DNA of 64,000 bases from Vermamoeba vermiformis. Its lineage: Eukaryota > Tubulinea > Echinamoebida. The notes under the pieces were generated by a model that was not told the DNA's origin, searched no databases, and saw nothing but the letters and a program-made list of their open reading frames with translations. Of this stretch, positions 35,799 to 47,867 are shown one piece after another; position 1 is the stretch's first letter, and each line of letters starts with the position of its first letter. Both the position numbers and the translations under genes were made by a program. The DNA lies in assembly GCA_045837725.1 (NCBI GenBank), contig JBEWZL010000064.1, positions 398,946 through 462,945 of the forward strand. Direction: 5' to 3'.

Positions 35799-37234
35799 TT
35801 AGTCGTCTGGATTATCGGCGAAGTCAAACTCGTAATTTTCGTCGTCACTGCTATTTGAAGGGTCCTCTCTCTCATTCGGATTGAAGACTCGAAGAGTACT
35901 TGCCAACTCTATATTGACCGTTAGTATTGTGTTAAGTTGCTCTCTTCGTTACAATCTTATCGTACCGTCGGTAGGAGCTCCGTACACGATGAACGAAGCA
36001 ATGTCGATGTTCACTTTATCACCGCCAGAGTTCAGCATCTCTATATTCAAGCGTATATTAATCGAAGTTTCTTGGTAGTTAAGGGGTATGCGTACTTAAT
36101 ACAAAGTATCTGGCCACTGGAAATGGGAACTCAAAGTTAATGTAGGTGGTGCGATTACGACTATCAGAAAGACCACCAAAGTACGCGACAGGACACTTTG
36201 CCTTCTTCAAAGCTCTATTATACTGGTTAGAATACCAATACCTTTACTATTAATCGCACTTACTCTACGTCGTTGTTGAACACCTCGCTTAATTTGGTCC
36301 ATTGGTCTTGTGTGTACGAGTCAAACTCGACCAACTCTTTGAGATCCGGCTTTTCGTCAAACAGGAAAATTAAGCCTGATTCAATAGGAGCTGTGTATCT
36401 GATATAAATATGTTAATATGAGTTGAATGGGGTGCTATGTATTGATGGGCACTTACCCCCAACTGGGTCCCTCAATTTTGATCGAGCGAATGAAGCTGAG
36501 TTTGTCCTCTTGCACGCCCATTACAACGTTAATATTCTCAGTTCTAGGGCTTGTAGTGCAATATACTCGGTATCTATCGTCGATAATCAAGTTATTTGCC
36601 GAATAATTATGATCATATTCGCCTAAAAAATAAGAGCAAAAGTGAGATCTAGGCAGAATGGAAAATAATAACAAACTGGTATCGTACCTCCATCAGTGCT
36701 AATAACAGTCAATGGGACATATTTGGATTTAAATGGCCCAGGCTTTCCGGCTTCAAATTCTAGTAAAAGCAATGTTAGATCAGGCCAGATCTAACCAGCT
36801 GTATGAAGTACTTACTAAGCCGGTTTAAGTAGAGTTTTTGAAATATTTCTTGGCAGTTTTGGTTGGTAGCGTACGATGAAGTCTTGAAGCAAGTCATAAT
36901 CTGATCCCGCCATAGTTCTAAAGAATAAATTATTTTAATGCTCGATCTGAATTAATTGAACTTATAATAGGAAATTTTGACGTGTAGATTAATGAATAAT
37001 CTATTTTACCAGCAGAAAATATCGGCTGATAATTGAGTGAAAAGCATTAAGACTACTCTGCTAAGATGAGTTGTTGCCCGCAATTTTCTGCTTACCATTG
37101 CGTGCCAATAATTTTCTTAAGCGAGTATTTGTGCTGAGCAGCGAATTAAAGTCTTTGAACTTGAGATTAGTTGAGATCAAGCCAATAATTTCAGACGGCA
37201 CGTCCTCAAAAAGGTCTTTAGTGTTTTTCTCCAT
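35799..37234 (-). CDS. F-box-like protein with C-terminal beta-rich domain
   Basis: About eight exons. The N-terminus (EDVPSEIIGLISTNLKFKDFNSLLSTNTRLRKLLARN) fits an F-box: Pro at the start, hydrophobic spacing of three helices. F-box proteins recruit substrates to SCF ubiquitin ligases through Skp1. The middle and C-terminus are beta-rich (SKYVPLTVISTDGG, RYRVYCTTSPRTENINVVMGVQ, YTAPIESGLIFLFDEKPD, INFEFPFPVARYFV) and could form a jelly-roll or galactose-binding-like fold. The last ~35 residues are acidic (ENYEFDFADNPDD). The start at 37234 gives MEKNTKDLFEDVP. The F-box call is by pattern only; substrate unknown. Confidence 0.7.
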
Positions 37235-37397
37235 TGTGCTTATGCTTCTTAAGTTAATAACAAAACAAAATAACGTGGCAAGCCTTCTTGTGTCAATTTA
37301 AAAAATCTCTGACGGAGGATCAAAAGAAATTTAGGTTTTTGCCTGTTTTTAGCAAATTTAGTTCGAACTACTGACCTCATTAGATAGATATTATTAA

Positions 37398-40300
37398 TGA
37401 GTCAAGTAGAAACTCAGAAGCCTATTGGCAAACCGCCTTTGGCAAAGAAGGCTTCGTAAGTCCGAATCGCAGATCGTTAACAAACTAAAAATCCTTCTAA
37501 TACCAAAACAATTATATAATACGAATAATAATAAGAGATAGCTTATGCACTCACGAACTGATTTATGTCAGACTTGGCAAATATTTGATTTTCTGAATAT
37601 CCTCTTTCAAGACTTTTCTCTATTATTTACCCTGCTTCTCAGGCCCTATTATTTTAATATTAATCCATATATTTTTAAAGGCCCAAAAATCAAAAGCAAG
37701 AGGCTTCAAGAGAACCACTAGCACGATCCAGCTCGAAAAAGAACGTACCTACGCCTCAATCTCAATATCTTCGTAGAAACTCGTCTTTAGCGAATGTTGT
37801 AAGTGTGAATAATCAATATTTCCATTTTTTACGAATATTAAATCAAAATTGATGGATTTGGATCACACGCGGCTCAACCTTTGCTAAAATTTATTTTATG
37901 GCAGAAATCTGTTGACCCAAAGGCAAAACAAGCTGCTGCGAGTGCGAGATTAGAAGGATTTGCAACTCAAACAAGTCAAAGGGATAGCAGAAATTGGAAA
38001 CAGCTGATCTCGCATTTGAATCGGTAAGCCTCATAAATTTCTACTCTTAGCATTGCTAAGAAAAATCATGCAATCTGAATCTTTAATTTCCCGCCTAATT
38101 TCATATCGAAGATTTCAATTTTGAATTTTCTGAACTAATTCTCAACCTTTCAGCAACGTGAGTGACATCTACTACGAGTGCGAGCGATTCAATAGCTTGG
38201 ACCGTTGCAATGAAGCTATTAAAGTCTTTGATGAGGCCCTGACGGACTTGACTAAGGTAAGATCTTGGCAACTAAACATAGCTTCGAACACCTCTAATTC
38301 ATGCTTTAGCTGAAAGATGTCATAGTGTCCCTTGACCTCGAAGCTTCTTCGAGCAGTGTGGCAAAGGACGACTCAATGGACGACCTTAAAGAGAACATTG
38401 AAGAGAATAAGGAAGCAGCCGGTAAGCGCATCAAAGAGGACCATTTGACACGTGTCATTACTGACGAATTCTTGAAGCTCCATTGACTTCTTGGGCCGAC
38501 ATTGTTCTCGCGCAAGAAAGATCGTCATCTGCTGGTCTTAAAGAGCGGCCTCCAAGATTGTCTTGGGACCGCAAACGAAAAACTCCTGAGGAGATTTTGC
38601 GTGAGCAAGAAGAAAAGCTTGCTAAGGCCCAAAAGATCCGCGAGACCAATCAAAGCAATATTGTTGCCAAGGCTAAGAATAGCACCGCTAAAGTCATCGA
38701 GAAGGTATGAAAATTTTTCTTTCGAAACCGCAACCTTGTGTCTAACAATCTGTTCAGATCAAAGAAGTGAGTGCTCGTGAGACGAAGAAACGCTTGAAGA
38801 CTCAGCAAGAGATTGCTGAAAAGCACGAACGAGCTGACTTGCGCCATGAAGCCCACGTGAAGGAGAAGAAGACGAAAGCCGAATTCGAGAGCACCAAAGT
38901 GAAAGAAGTCGCTTGGATCAATGTCATGAAGTACGTATGACTCCATTTACTCCGAAACACTTACTAACGAGTCCTTACAGCGTTGAGAACAAAAAGCTCG
39001 AAATTCAACAAAAGCTCGACGATGCTGAGGCTCGTCGATTAGAGCTCTTGGAAGAAGAAAAGAAATGGCGCCAAGACAAGCGCCGTTTGAAGCGAGTGTG
39101 CAAGTACTGCGAGTGCGAGATTCGTTCAAAGGACTATTTGATTAGTCACTTGACGAGCAAGCAACACAAAGCTGCACTGAAGAAGCTTAATTTGGACGAA
39201 GCTGCAGCCAATCAGGACTGTATTATAACCATTCCGTTGTACCCCGGTAAGTCCAACCGACTCGTGCTCGAAGTTATTGTGCTGATTTTTTTTGTGGTGT
39301 AGTTGGCAAGGCAATTGAACCGTTGAGTGATGAGGAGCGTCATAAAATCAAAAAAAGAGAACAAAATATGAAAAAACGCGCTAAAAAGCTCAAGGCCAAA
39401 ATGTCCGCTCAAGCCGAGTCATTCGTGAAGCCTTTAACCGAAGCCCCTTCGACTACAGCCAAGTCTCAAAGTGTCAAGTTGGTCGAAGACATTGACGCGG
39501 CTATTAAGCAAAAGAACTACGGTGTGCTTGATTCTTTGTTGACCAAACTATGGCGCACGTTCCACAACAATAACGAGGTGCAGTTAACAAACTCTTTTGA
39601 TTAGCGCAATTAACTCATTTTTTTACCTCAGAGAGTTGATGAGCCGTTCAAAAACATCAAAAACATTACCATTTTAGTATCCATATTAGATCTGCCCCTG
39701 AACTCTCAAGGATCCGTCAAGTAAGTTTCCTTTTTTTCAGATCCACGTGCGCCGAACTAACTTTTTGCTCAGAGTATTGAAATCAGTATTCGATATCATC
39801 AAACTTGGTATTAAAGATGATGAATTCAAACGCCTCTTCTTTTTATCGAACCAACTTGAAGCCATCATTGAGTTCATACTTGAAGCACTTTAGCGTCAAG
39901 AACTACGAGACATTGCTCGGTGACGCGTTCAAGATCGTCTCGTCTTTATTGGTTCACTTTACACCCGACGAAGAAGCTAAACTTACTATGATCAACACTA
40001 TAAGGTAAAGATCACCTCCGCAACAGCAATATATAATCTATATTAACGTTCGTTTTAGCTTTTTATTGGCGACACCGCTCCTCGAGCTAATCAAGCAGCG
40101 CTGGGGCGAGCTTCGCGTTATTTTCCCTATGCCTGCGAACCAACTAGACTTCAACATGGCCCTCGAGATTATGTCAACTTTATGGGCCATCACCAACTTT
40201 GTGTTGACGCTCCAAAATGACAAATCAAGTGACGCTAAACAAATGACCTTGGACCTAACCACCGCATTTACTGAGACCTCTGGCGTCGGTAAGTACATTT

Positions 40301-41229
40301 AGAATGGGCTAATGAATGAGTACTAACTAATGCTTTAGGTATTATTCTGCTCATGGCATCGATCCTATTGCAAGACGGACCTCCACACAAGAACAAAACT
40401 GTCAAACGAAAGATCCCAGACATTGTATATAAGATCACGTTCACGTGCATCAAAGTTCTCATTCTCGTTGGTGAACTCAACTTGACCTACATTCAGGTAC
40501 GTTACATGCTTTACCACATCTTTGACACGTGTCAAATAGTGTCTCTAACTGTCTGTGTCTCAGAGCTTGTTGGGTTCAGACGACAATCAAGTCGAGTTCT
40601 ATCACATCGTCAATTACTTGTTGCACTACTGCACAGCAGATGACGACACTAACGACTCTAACCACGCGCACCACGCCGTTGATAAGACGGAGTTGCTGCA
40701 GTACTTGATTGTGCTCGTTGGTCAGTACGTGCACAATTGCAGCCGTAACCAAGAGACCATGCAGTGGGGACACGCGCCAACTCTTTTGCACCGCCTCTGT
40801 TGCTTGCCGTTCCAGTTCTTTACCAAGCCCAAGTAAGTCCACTCCTATAAAACGGTCTGAAACTGCGCGCTAACAATTGAGTCTAGGCTCAAGGATCTGT
40901 TGTTCCCGACACTCCTTGCTGCTTGCCACGAGAACAAGTTCAACTTGAACATCTTGAAGCAAGAAATGAGCCCTGATATCTTGATCGAGTACACGCGTCA
41001 GATATTGGATAAACCCGATCCAGGTGCACCGCCCACATCCGGTAAGTTCTGCGTGTCTTTATACGAACAGGCGCCATTCTTACATATTTCTCTGATTGTA
41101 TACTGACCACGCCGTGGCCTTACAGATACTCGTACCATTGCCAGTAAGTTCTCTAAGGCACAATGGACCGATTTTCTTGCGTTCTTAAGCGAGAACAACG
41201 GCACGAGCAATGGATCCAAAGCGCAGTGA
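37398..41229 (+). CDS. SCAPER: SCAPER homologue, with a +1 frame change
   Basis: SCAPER is an ER-associated protein first described as a cyclin A regulator and later linked to ribosome/CCR4-NOT-dependent mRNA decay. N-terminal SCAPER block: NRNVSDIYYECERFNSLDRCNEAIKVF. Then SWADIVLAQ, long charged helices, a C2H2 zinc finger (CKYCECEIRSKDYLISHLTSKQH), a helical C-terminal domain, and the conserved end LLHRLCCLPFQFFTKPKLKDLLFPTLLAACHENKFNLNILKQEMS. All exons join in phase except at 39888-39893: the frame reads ...IIEFILEAL, then TAG, while the frame one base further on continues S-V-KNYETLLGDAFKIV without interruption. This is one uncorrected +1 change in an otherwise intact gene. It could be a sequence error, a true mutation or programmed slippage (see findings). 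Confidence 0.92.
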
Positions 41230-41772
41230 GACCATAAAGAACACGAGTGTTTATTGGATAATGACCATTGTAGTGTACTTCCCCTACGATGCGATATTTC
41301 AGAAATGAAATAAAACCAGTAAAGAACTCTCGCAGAGATCGGTCAGATCCACAAAACTACAGCCGACATTTCTTTTGACCCAAATCTAATTGACCAAATG
41401 TGGATCATTGGCCTAAAGTGCGTATTTCATTAGTTTGCGCAAATCGCTAATAATAAAAATGATCACGTGTCCGCTCGAAATCTCCTTATCCACAAAAAAT
41501 GACAGAAAGTGTGGAACAAAACGCCTCCTCGTGCTATTCTGTTCTTCTTTTTATTGTTGCTGTTTATACACAGCACACATCACATCGCAAGAGTTTGAAG
41601 TACTATTTGTTTTGTTATTTTGTAAGCTCATCCTTGGAAGTGGAATTCGACTTTGACCTTATTTCAGCCCACTGATACCTCACATTAAGAGCAAAACCAA
41701 ATAATACATTCGACTCTTGTCTATATACTATTATTTATTTATTTGTAATTCTTGAACGCTTTCGCTAGTCCG
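41230..41772. other. Intergenic region downstream of SCAPER
   Basis: 543 bp between two plus-strand genes, containing a possible poly(A) signal (AAATAAAACC near 41310) and the promoter of the next gene. I see no convincing ORF, RNA gene or repeat. Confidence 0.5.
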
Positions 41773-43991
41773 ATGAGCGTTCAAACTTGGCAGCGCGACT
41801 CTATGCGCTCGCAAAATTACAGCGCACGAAGCAGTGCATACAGCGCACCCTATTATGCGCGTAGTCAACCTTCGGTCGGCCTCAATGCCAAGCAAGCCAA
41901 CAATCCAAATCCGAGAGTAATTCCAGCTCCTATTCCTTCCAACTTGGTGCCTTATCGCAAGGAAGAGAGTTTGAAGAAGCTTATAGAGGATAACGATCCT
42001 GTCGATATTAATAACCCACAATACAAAGAGTTCCTGGCTAAACGAGGTAAATCCAATACCACTAAGCGCCCTTCTGTTTCTGTACAGGGGCTTATATTGA
42101 TTTGTAATTTTTTTTTCCGTACTCGAAACGTCAAATAATTTGTTGGAAAGTCCCTTATGATTATTGTTTTTTATTCTGTCAATTACCCGTTAGCCGTTTT
42201 TTGTTCAGTTCTGATCTGACACCCGTTTGCCTTACAGACAAACAAGCTCATGTTCCGTCTTCTTTGCCTTCCTATGACTACAGTGGCAGCAGCTCTACTT
42301 CCGAGCCTTGGTACCTGAAGAAGCCAACGGTTCGCGTTGGAGATCCTGTTGCAATCCGCACAAGCAACGGCACTTGGAGAAAAGCAAAGGTTGCTGCAAT
42401 TAAGAACGGTCGCATTGGCATTGCGTAAGTATATTATAATCGTTTGCGTCGTTATAAACACGAAGTCTAACAGTGTCTTCGACATCCAGCGAAACTTTGA
42501 ATGGTGGTGGATGGCGCTACTATCGTCGCTCCGGTCCCACAGCTATTCTTTACTACGATTTCGAATCTCCTTTTTGGAAGTATGACGGAAAGAGGTAAGC
42601 CCTAGCTTCAGAGATTCTCCTAAGCTCAACGAAAGGAAGATCTGACCGGATTCTGATTCAGATTGGTGAACGACCCCAAGGACGTTGCTCGTAGAGAGAG
42701 TGAGAAGAGGCGTCGTGAAGAAGAGCGAAACAGATATTCGTATTCTTATTATAACTATACACCTCCTGCTGACCCTCCTGCGTAAGTTCACTCGTCAACA
42801 GATTCGGATTTGACCTTCATGCTTACCAAGGTTATTTTTAGTCCCGAAGAACAACCCGTTAAATTTAAGGTTAGACGCACGGATCCTGTCTACTATCAAA
42901 ACCCTGAGACGGGCCGTTACATCTACAACCTCCCTGGTCCTGCCTTCTTCCCCACTCCTTCCGACAGAGTACACCACAAGGAAAAGATCGTTTTGCCTCC
43001 CGAAAAGCACGAGTCTCATAAGCGCCACAGCTTCTTTAAAGACCGCAACAAGCAAGCCGAGAGCGAGGACGACACATCCACTGACGGCGTTGAAAAGAGC
43101 GTTGCTGAATCCAAGTTGGAGCGCGACAGAAAACGTGGCGAAATGATTGAGCAACGTATCTTCTGTCACCTCGACAAGAAGCAACTCGCGGAGTATAAGC
43201 AAGGCAAATTGAAGTTGAACGATTTGCCCGCCCTTCGACCCTTGTTGTTCGACATCGAAGTGGATTTGGATAAACAAAATATTTTCTATCCTGATGAAGG
43301 CTCTGAAGAAGAATATGAAGCCAATGAAATTCTTGTAGATGGTCCCGTCGACGAGCAACACTTGGCTGAGCTTAACAAGGCTTTCTTCGAGCAATTCGGA
43401 TCTGAATCTCAAGATTCGGACAACGGAATTGTTTATGCTGACGACGGACACTCCAACGAGTACGACGACGAGCTTAGCCGATTTGACATTCGTGGCTCTC
43501 AATGCAGCTATGAAATGAACATGCCTAGCTTGTCTTCGTCCAGCAGCACTGAACTCGATCCAGATGCGCTTCACATCCGACCTGTGAACGATGACTTTGC
43601 ATTGGACTCTTACCGCATTCGATCCAATTACTACGACGATTACAGCGCCTTCCACGTTCAGAAGTACAACGAGGAATTGACCCTCGAGGCCTTCAACATT
43701 GTGTTGGGCGAGCCTGAAAAGGACACGCGTCACAAGTTGGATCAAGTCCAGACCATCAAGCCTGAGACCCACAGCTACGACTTGGAGACCTCTAAGAAGT
43801 ACGTTGAGGAAGAGGAGTTCAAACCTATTGTTGAGACCCATAAGATCGTTAAGAGTTTGGATCTGAAGCTCGATTATTTTATCGATGTTTTGGATACTCG
43901 TACCGGTCAGATCCGTTGTGAGATGGGTCCTAAATTGGTTGAAATTTGCGATTATGAAGACGTTGTTAAGGGACCTGAGCGTCTTTATTAA
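41773..43991 (+). CDS. Hypothetical protein with SH3/Tudor-like segment and acidic middle region
   Basis: Exons run from 41773 to about 42044, 42238-42424, about 42491-42593, 42662-42782 and 42842-43991, the third starting after a CATCCAG acceptor. The protein is about 600 residues. The N-terminus is Ser/Arg/Tyr-rich. Around residues 120-150 a small beta motif (TVRVGDPVAIRTSNGTWRKAKVAAIKNGRIGI) resembles a Tudor or SH3-like barrel. Next is a charged RRESEKRRREEERNRYSY segment, then YYQNPETGRYIYNLPG. The C-terminal 350 residues are acidic with predicted helices (LERDRKRGEMIEQRIFCHLDKKQL) and Ser/Asp clusters. No signal or membrane segment. I do not recognise a family, and function is unassigned. 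Confidence 0.8.
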
Positions 43992-44232
43992 TTGTCAAGA
44001 TCTAGGACAATAAATTGTACATAGGTTTCTCAGATCCATTTTTGTAGGTATGTGTGGTTTGTTCATTATTCGGCAATAACTTAGCTAAGCCTTGAATTAT
44101 TGATAACAATTATATTGCGAACACCTGTTTTCCCTGAGATCCAAAAAATAAATTATTTCAGGTAAAGCAATTTGAAATAAAACTACAACAATTTTTAACG
44201 CAAAACAATGAGATATAGTACAAGTAATGTGA

Positions 44233-47200
44233 TTATGAGATGATGCAATTACGACCCTTCTTTTTGCCTTTCGCTTGCGGGTCATGCGAATGATCGTTCG
44301 GATCCAGCTTGCTCTTGTCTTCCAAGTCTTGGTACATCTCTACTTTTTCAAGGATAGCATCGGTAATGTTCTGGTCAAGACATAGTTGCTTGGCTTGATT
44401 GGCTACGAACATTTGGATTGATGGCACAGGCAATTTACCCCAGCCCCACATGCGGTCAATCACTGCAGAACATTAGTTCAATATTTCAATGAAAAAACAT
44501 TTGGGACACGTGTCATAGTTGAATTAAAACTTACTTTGTTGCAAGTGGAACACCACGAAGATTTGTTGCTTAGGACTCATGTTCTTCGAGAAATCAATTT
44601 CAACGGATCTGAACACACGTTTAGCGTCCTTGGCCATAGTATCTAAAGCATTGATATAGGTTAATATAAGTACTTAGTATAGTGCTAGGCGCCTACGTAC
44701 CCCAGAAATATTCTTCCCAGAAATTGAGATTTGACCAAATGTGGTGTTCTTTGATAAAGTCTTGGAGATAGTCGGGATGACCGCCTTTAATTTCACGTGT
44801 GATGAACGATGTTTTTTCCAAAAGAAGCTTTGCACTAATGTAGTCGGCACTGCAATGATATTAGTAAAGATATAACTCATATTAAAAGCATTGTAAAGCG
44901 TACCCGTTGTTCAAGTTCATCTCATTGAGACAGACGTTGATCAAATACAACAAAAACTCAAAACACGTGTCATTGAGTGTCAATTGCTTGGTCTAAATAA
45001 ATCATCGTTAGTTAACATAGTTACTGAGCGCTAGCACGTTCATTTATGACACGTGAAAAAAAAAGTTTGACACGTGTCATAGTTGACATGTCATTGGTAC
45101 TTACGGTCTTCAAAGCTTGTTTCAAGAAATAAGAAAACAAACGTCGACCAGAGTCCATCTGGAACAGTGGCTTGACCTTGTCAATGTCTCTAAAATCAAC
45201 TTTTGTGGCGTTGCCCAAGATGTTGAACACGACCTCGCGGAAAAATGACACTTGATCGCTGTCCACATCTCCACGCTCGATATAAAACTCCGATTTGCGT
45301 TTCGGCTCCGGAGCGGCGAATGTGGTTTCAGGGATGGGCTCTAGCGTCTATTTTTGGAACCGGGTCAGTAAATAAACGCAAAGACTAAGCGTGCTCGTGA
45401 CAGCAAAACGTACTTTTGATTTTCTGTAAGATCCGCTGCGACGTTTAGTTTCAACTTCTTTAATTTGTTCATAAGCTGAATCGAGGTTCATTTTAACGCT
45501 GATTTGCTTTAACTCATCTTTAAGCTTAGCAATTTCGCTCTGAGCTTTGACCAATTCCCTAAAAAGGAAAGTCAGATCCCGATTTAGATCCGAAAGAATG
45601 GCTTCTAATACGTACAAGTCTTTCTCTTCAGATACTTTAGTACTGTTACGCAATGTTTCTAATTGTTCCAGCAAGAGCTCAGTTTGTTGTTTGTCTTGCT
45701 GTTCTTTAATCGATTGTTCTCGTAATTGGCGCTTGAGCTCAAGAATTTCATCCATTTGTTGCATAAGACTTCGGTTAAACTCACTGTAATATTATTTAAG
45801 CGATTAATAAGTGTTTCTAATGTTTTGTACCGAGTAATTTTTTCTGAGAAATTCCTTCGGGAAATAAAACTGGATCCTGCTCTTTCAGACTTACGCTTCC
45901 TGTTGAGCAAGGTACTCTTCTTCTTGTTGAAGCTTCTTAATACGTTCTCGCTCCATCTCTTCCATCTTACGCTCAAGTTGTTTGATCTTGCCTTGCATCT
46001 CATCCGCTTGATCTTCCATTTCTTTTTCCAGTCGCTCTCGTTTCGCTAATTCTCGTTCTAATTGATTTTGAATATCTTCCTTTTCTCGTTCTAATTTTTC
46101 AACGGCGGCTGTATCGACAGTAACGACAGTTTGAATCGAAACATTTTCATTTTGATTTTGTTTCTCTCGTTGAAACTGTTCGTATTGCTCGCGCAATTGT
46201 TTTTCTTTCGCGGAAATTTCCTTTTCGTATTTTTCTTGTTGCTCTTTGAGTTGTTTCTTGATCTTTTCAAGTTGTTGTTCTTTCTCGTCGATCTGTTGTT
46301 GCAGATCTTCTTGTTTGCTCTTCATAACAGAAATTTGTTGCGAATAGCCCGAGTCTTGTTCGTTCATTTGTTTTTGCAATTGAGAAGTTTGCAGCGCTAA
46401 TTGATTCTTCAAAGTCAAAATTTCTTTTTCGAGCTTCATCTCACGCGCCTAAAAATATTCTCGTTATTCCTCGATTTCCTAATTTGGCAATTACAGTATA
46501 ATACGTACGACAGATTCATTGACGACGGTATCCAATGAAGATTTTTGTTTCTCGAGCTCCTTAATGAACATTTCTTTGTCTTTCAATTCCTTGCTAAATC
46601 CAAGCTTATTCTCATCAATAGCAATTTGCAGTTCAATTTTCTCGTTATTTTCTTTTTGCAATTGTTTTCTGATGTCATTATATTCAGCACGCAATTTGTC
46701 CAGCCTGTCGCGATCCGGTTACTTCCACATATGGTAAAACAGAGTCAAATTTACGTACTCAGCTTTCAATGCCTTCATTTGCTCGTCACTGACAGCTCGG
46801 GACATTCAGAGTGTTGCTCGAGACTGAAGGTGAGCCAGGAGCACTGTGGGCCTGGTGTGAAGTATCATCAACCAGATCTGTCACGCGCACAACACCGCTC
46901 GTGACAACAGGCGCCCATTTCTTTGCAGGTCTGCTTTCAACTTTGCGGAGATTGTCGCTGAGATTGTTAGATGATTCGCTGGTCGGGATCGTGATCTGAG
47001 GTGGCGCTGATTGACTTCCACCAACCGAGGGATATTTTGTCGTAATTCTGCTCAACGCTGAAATATTTTGAATGACCTAATAATGTATTATAAATCGTTA
47101 ATATCGAAGCTAAATAAAGAATTATTTTCCTTTTATATTTTTTGATGAATTTACAGTGTGATGTTTGTGAACTTACAGCTTGCATGCCACGCTTTTGATG

Positions 47201-47867
47201 AAGGTCTGAAGGCACGAACATATCTGAGGACGGCACTCCCAATGCCCAGCATGCCTTTAAATAGTAGTTGATATTTTCCTATGACGGAAAAATATTAGTA
47301 AAAGTGCTCGGGCAACTCAGATCTCACTTCGTCATGTGAAGTCGCAAAGTCTTATTTTTTGGTAATATTACGTACAATTTCTTGTAAAGCGTGCAATGTA
47401 GCGCTGTTGTTAAATCTCCTGATGAGATTAGGTCGGATCTTGTTGATCATCCTTTTAGAACGCAAGTAGAAATCAGTGACTATTCTTTAGCGTGGATTTT
47501 GATGAAATAATATTAGTACGTACTTGCACAATATAATTCCATTCTTTAAGGACTCATGAAGGTCTTCTGACGGAAGTTTCTCCTCGATCACCGTTTCGAC
47601 CCACTCAACAACTTGCTTACGAAAATTCGGGTCCTCTTTTTGTTTCATCTATAATTATAGTAATTTAATAAAATAGTGATGGCGAATGAAATAAGTATTG
47701 AAGCGAGTTTTCGGTTTGGATTTGGATTTAAACAACGGTTACAATTTTGGTTTAATTTTAGTTACCTTTAAATAAGTCTCTGCATCGAGACCATATAATG
47801 TTCGTCCATCTTCCGTAGTGACACCTCCGGTCAAATTAACTACGTTGCTTTTATAAATGACCGCCAT
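44233..47867 (-). CDS. Calponin-homology, coiled-coil and SBF2-like protein with C-terminal CAAX box
   Basis: N-terminal single calponin-type CH domain: TLYGLDAETYLKMKQKEDPNFRKQVVEWVETVI, SLKNGIILCKMINKIRP, ENINYYLKACWALGV, DMFVPSDLHQKRGMQAV. Ser/Pro linker (46790-46960). Long Gln/Glu/Lys coiled coil (about 45430-46690). The C-terminal domain matches the SBF2/KIAA0513 type: DTCFEFLLYLINVCL, SAKLLLEKTSFIT, YLQDFIKEHHIWSNLNFWEEYFW, and a last helix pair before DLEDKSKLDP. The C-terminus KGKKKGRNCIIS is a polybasic stretch plus CAAX, a prenylation signal, so membrane attachment is likely. An actin-linked, membrane-tethered scaffold is inferred. At 46786-46806 the frame changes by +1 next to a TGA; an unusual intron could explain it. 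Confidence 0.85.

Noticed and set aside
39786-39900. Cryptic 115-nt intron to explain the SCAPER frame change
   Set aside because: Phase-compatible, but it would remove the helical segment KRLFFLSNQLEAIIEFIL that looks like conserved SCAPER sequence, and CAAG is a poor acceptor here.
28590-41229. Functional gene cluster for trans-Golgi traffic (Sec7, SCAPER, with FAM91 and V-ATPase B-like nearby)
   Set aside because: Genes are on both strands, have separate promoters and are interspersed with unrelated functions. Co-location is probably coincidental.
42795-43841. 348-codon minus-strand ORF opposite the last exon of the unknown gene
   Set aside because: It is the antisense of a long acidic coding exon, with no splice or start logic of its own.
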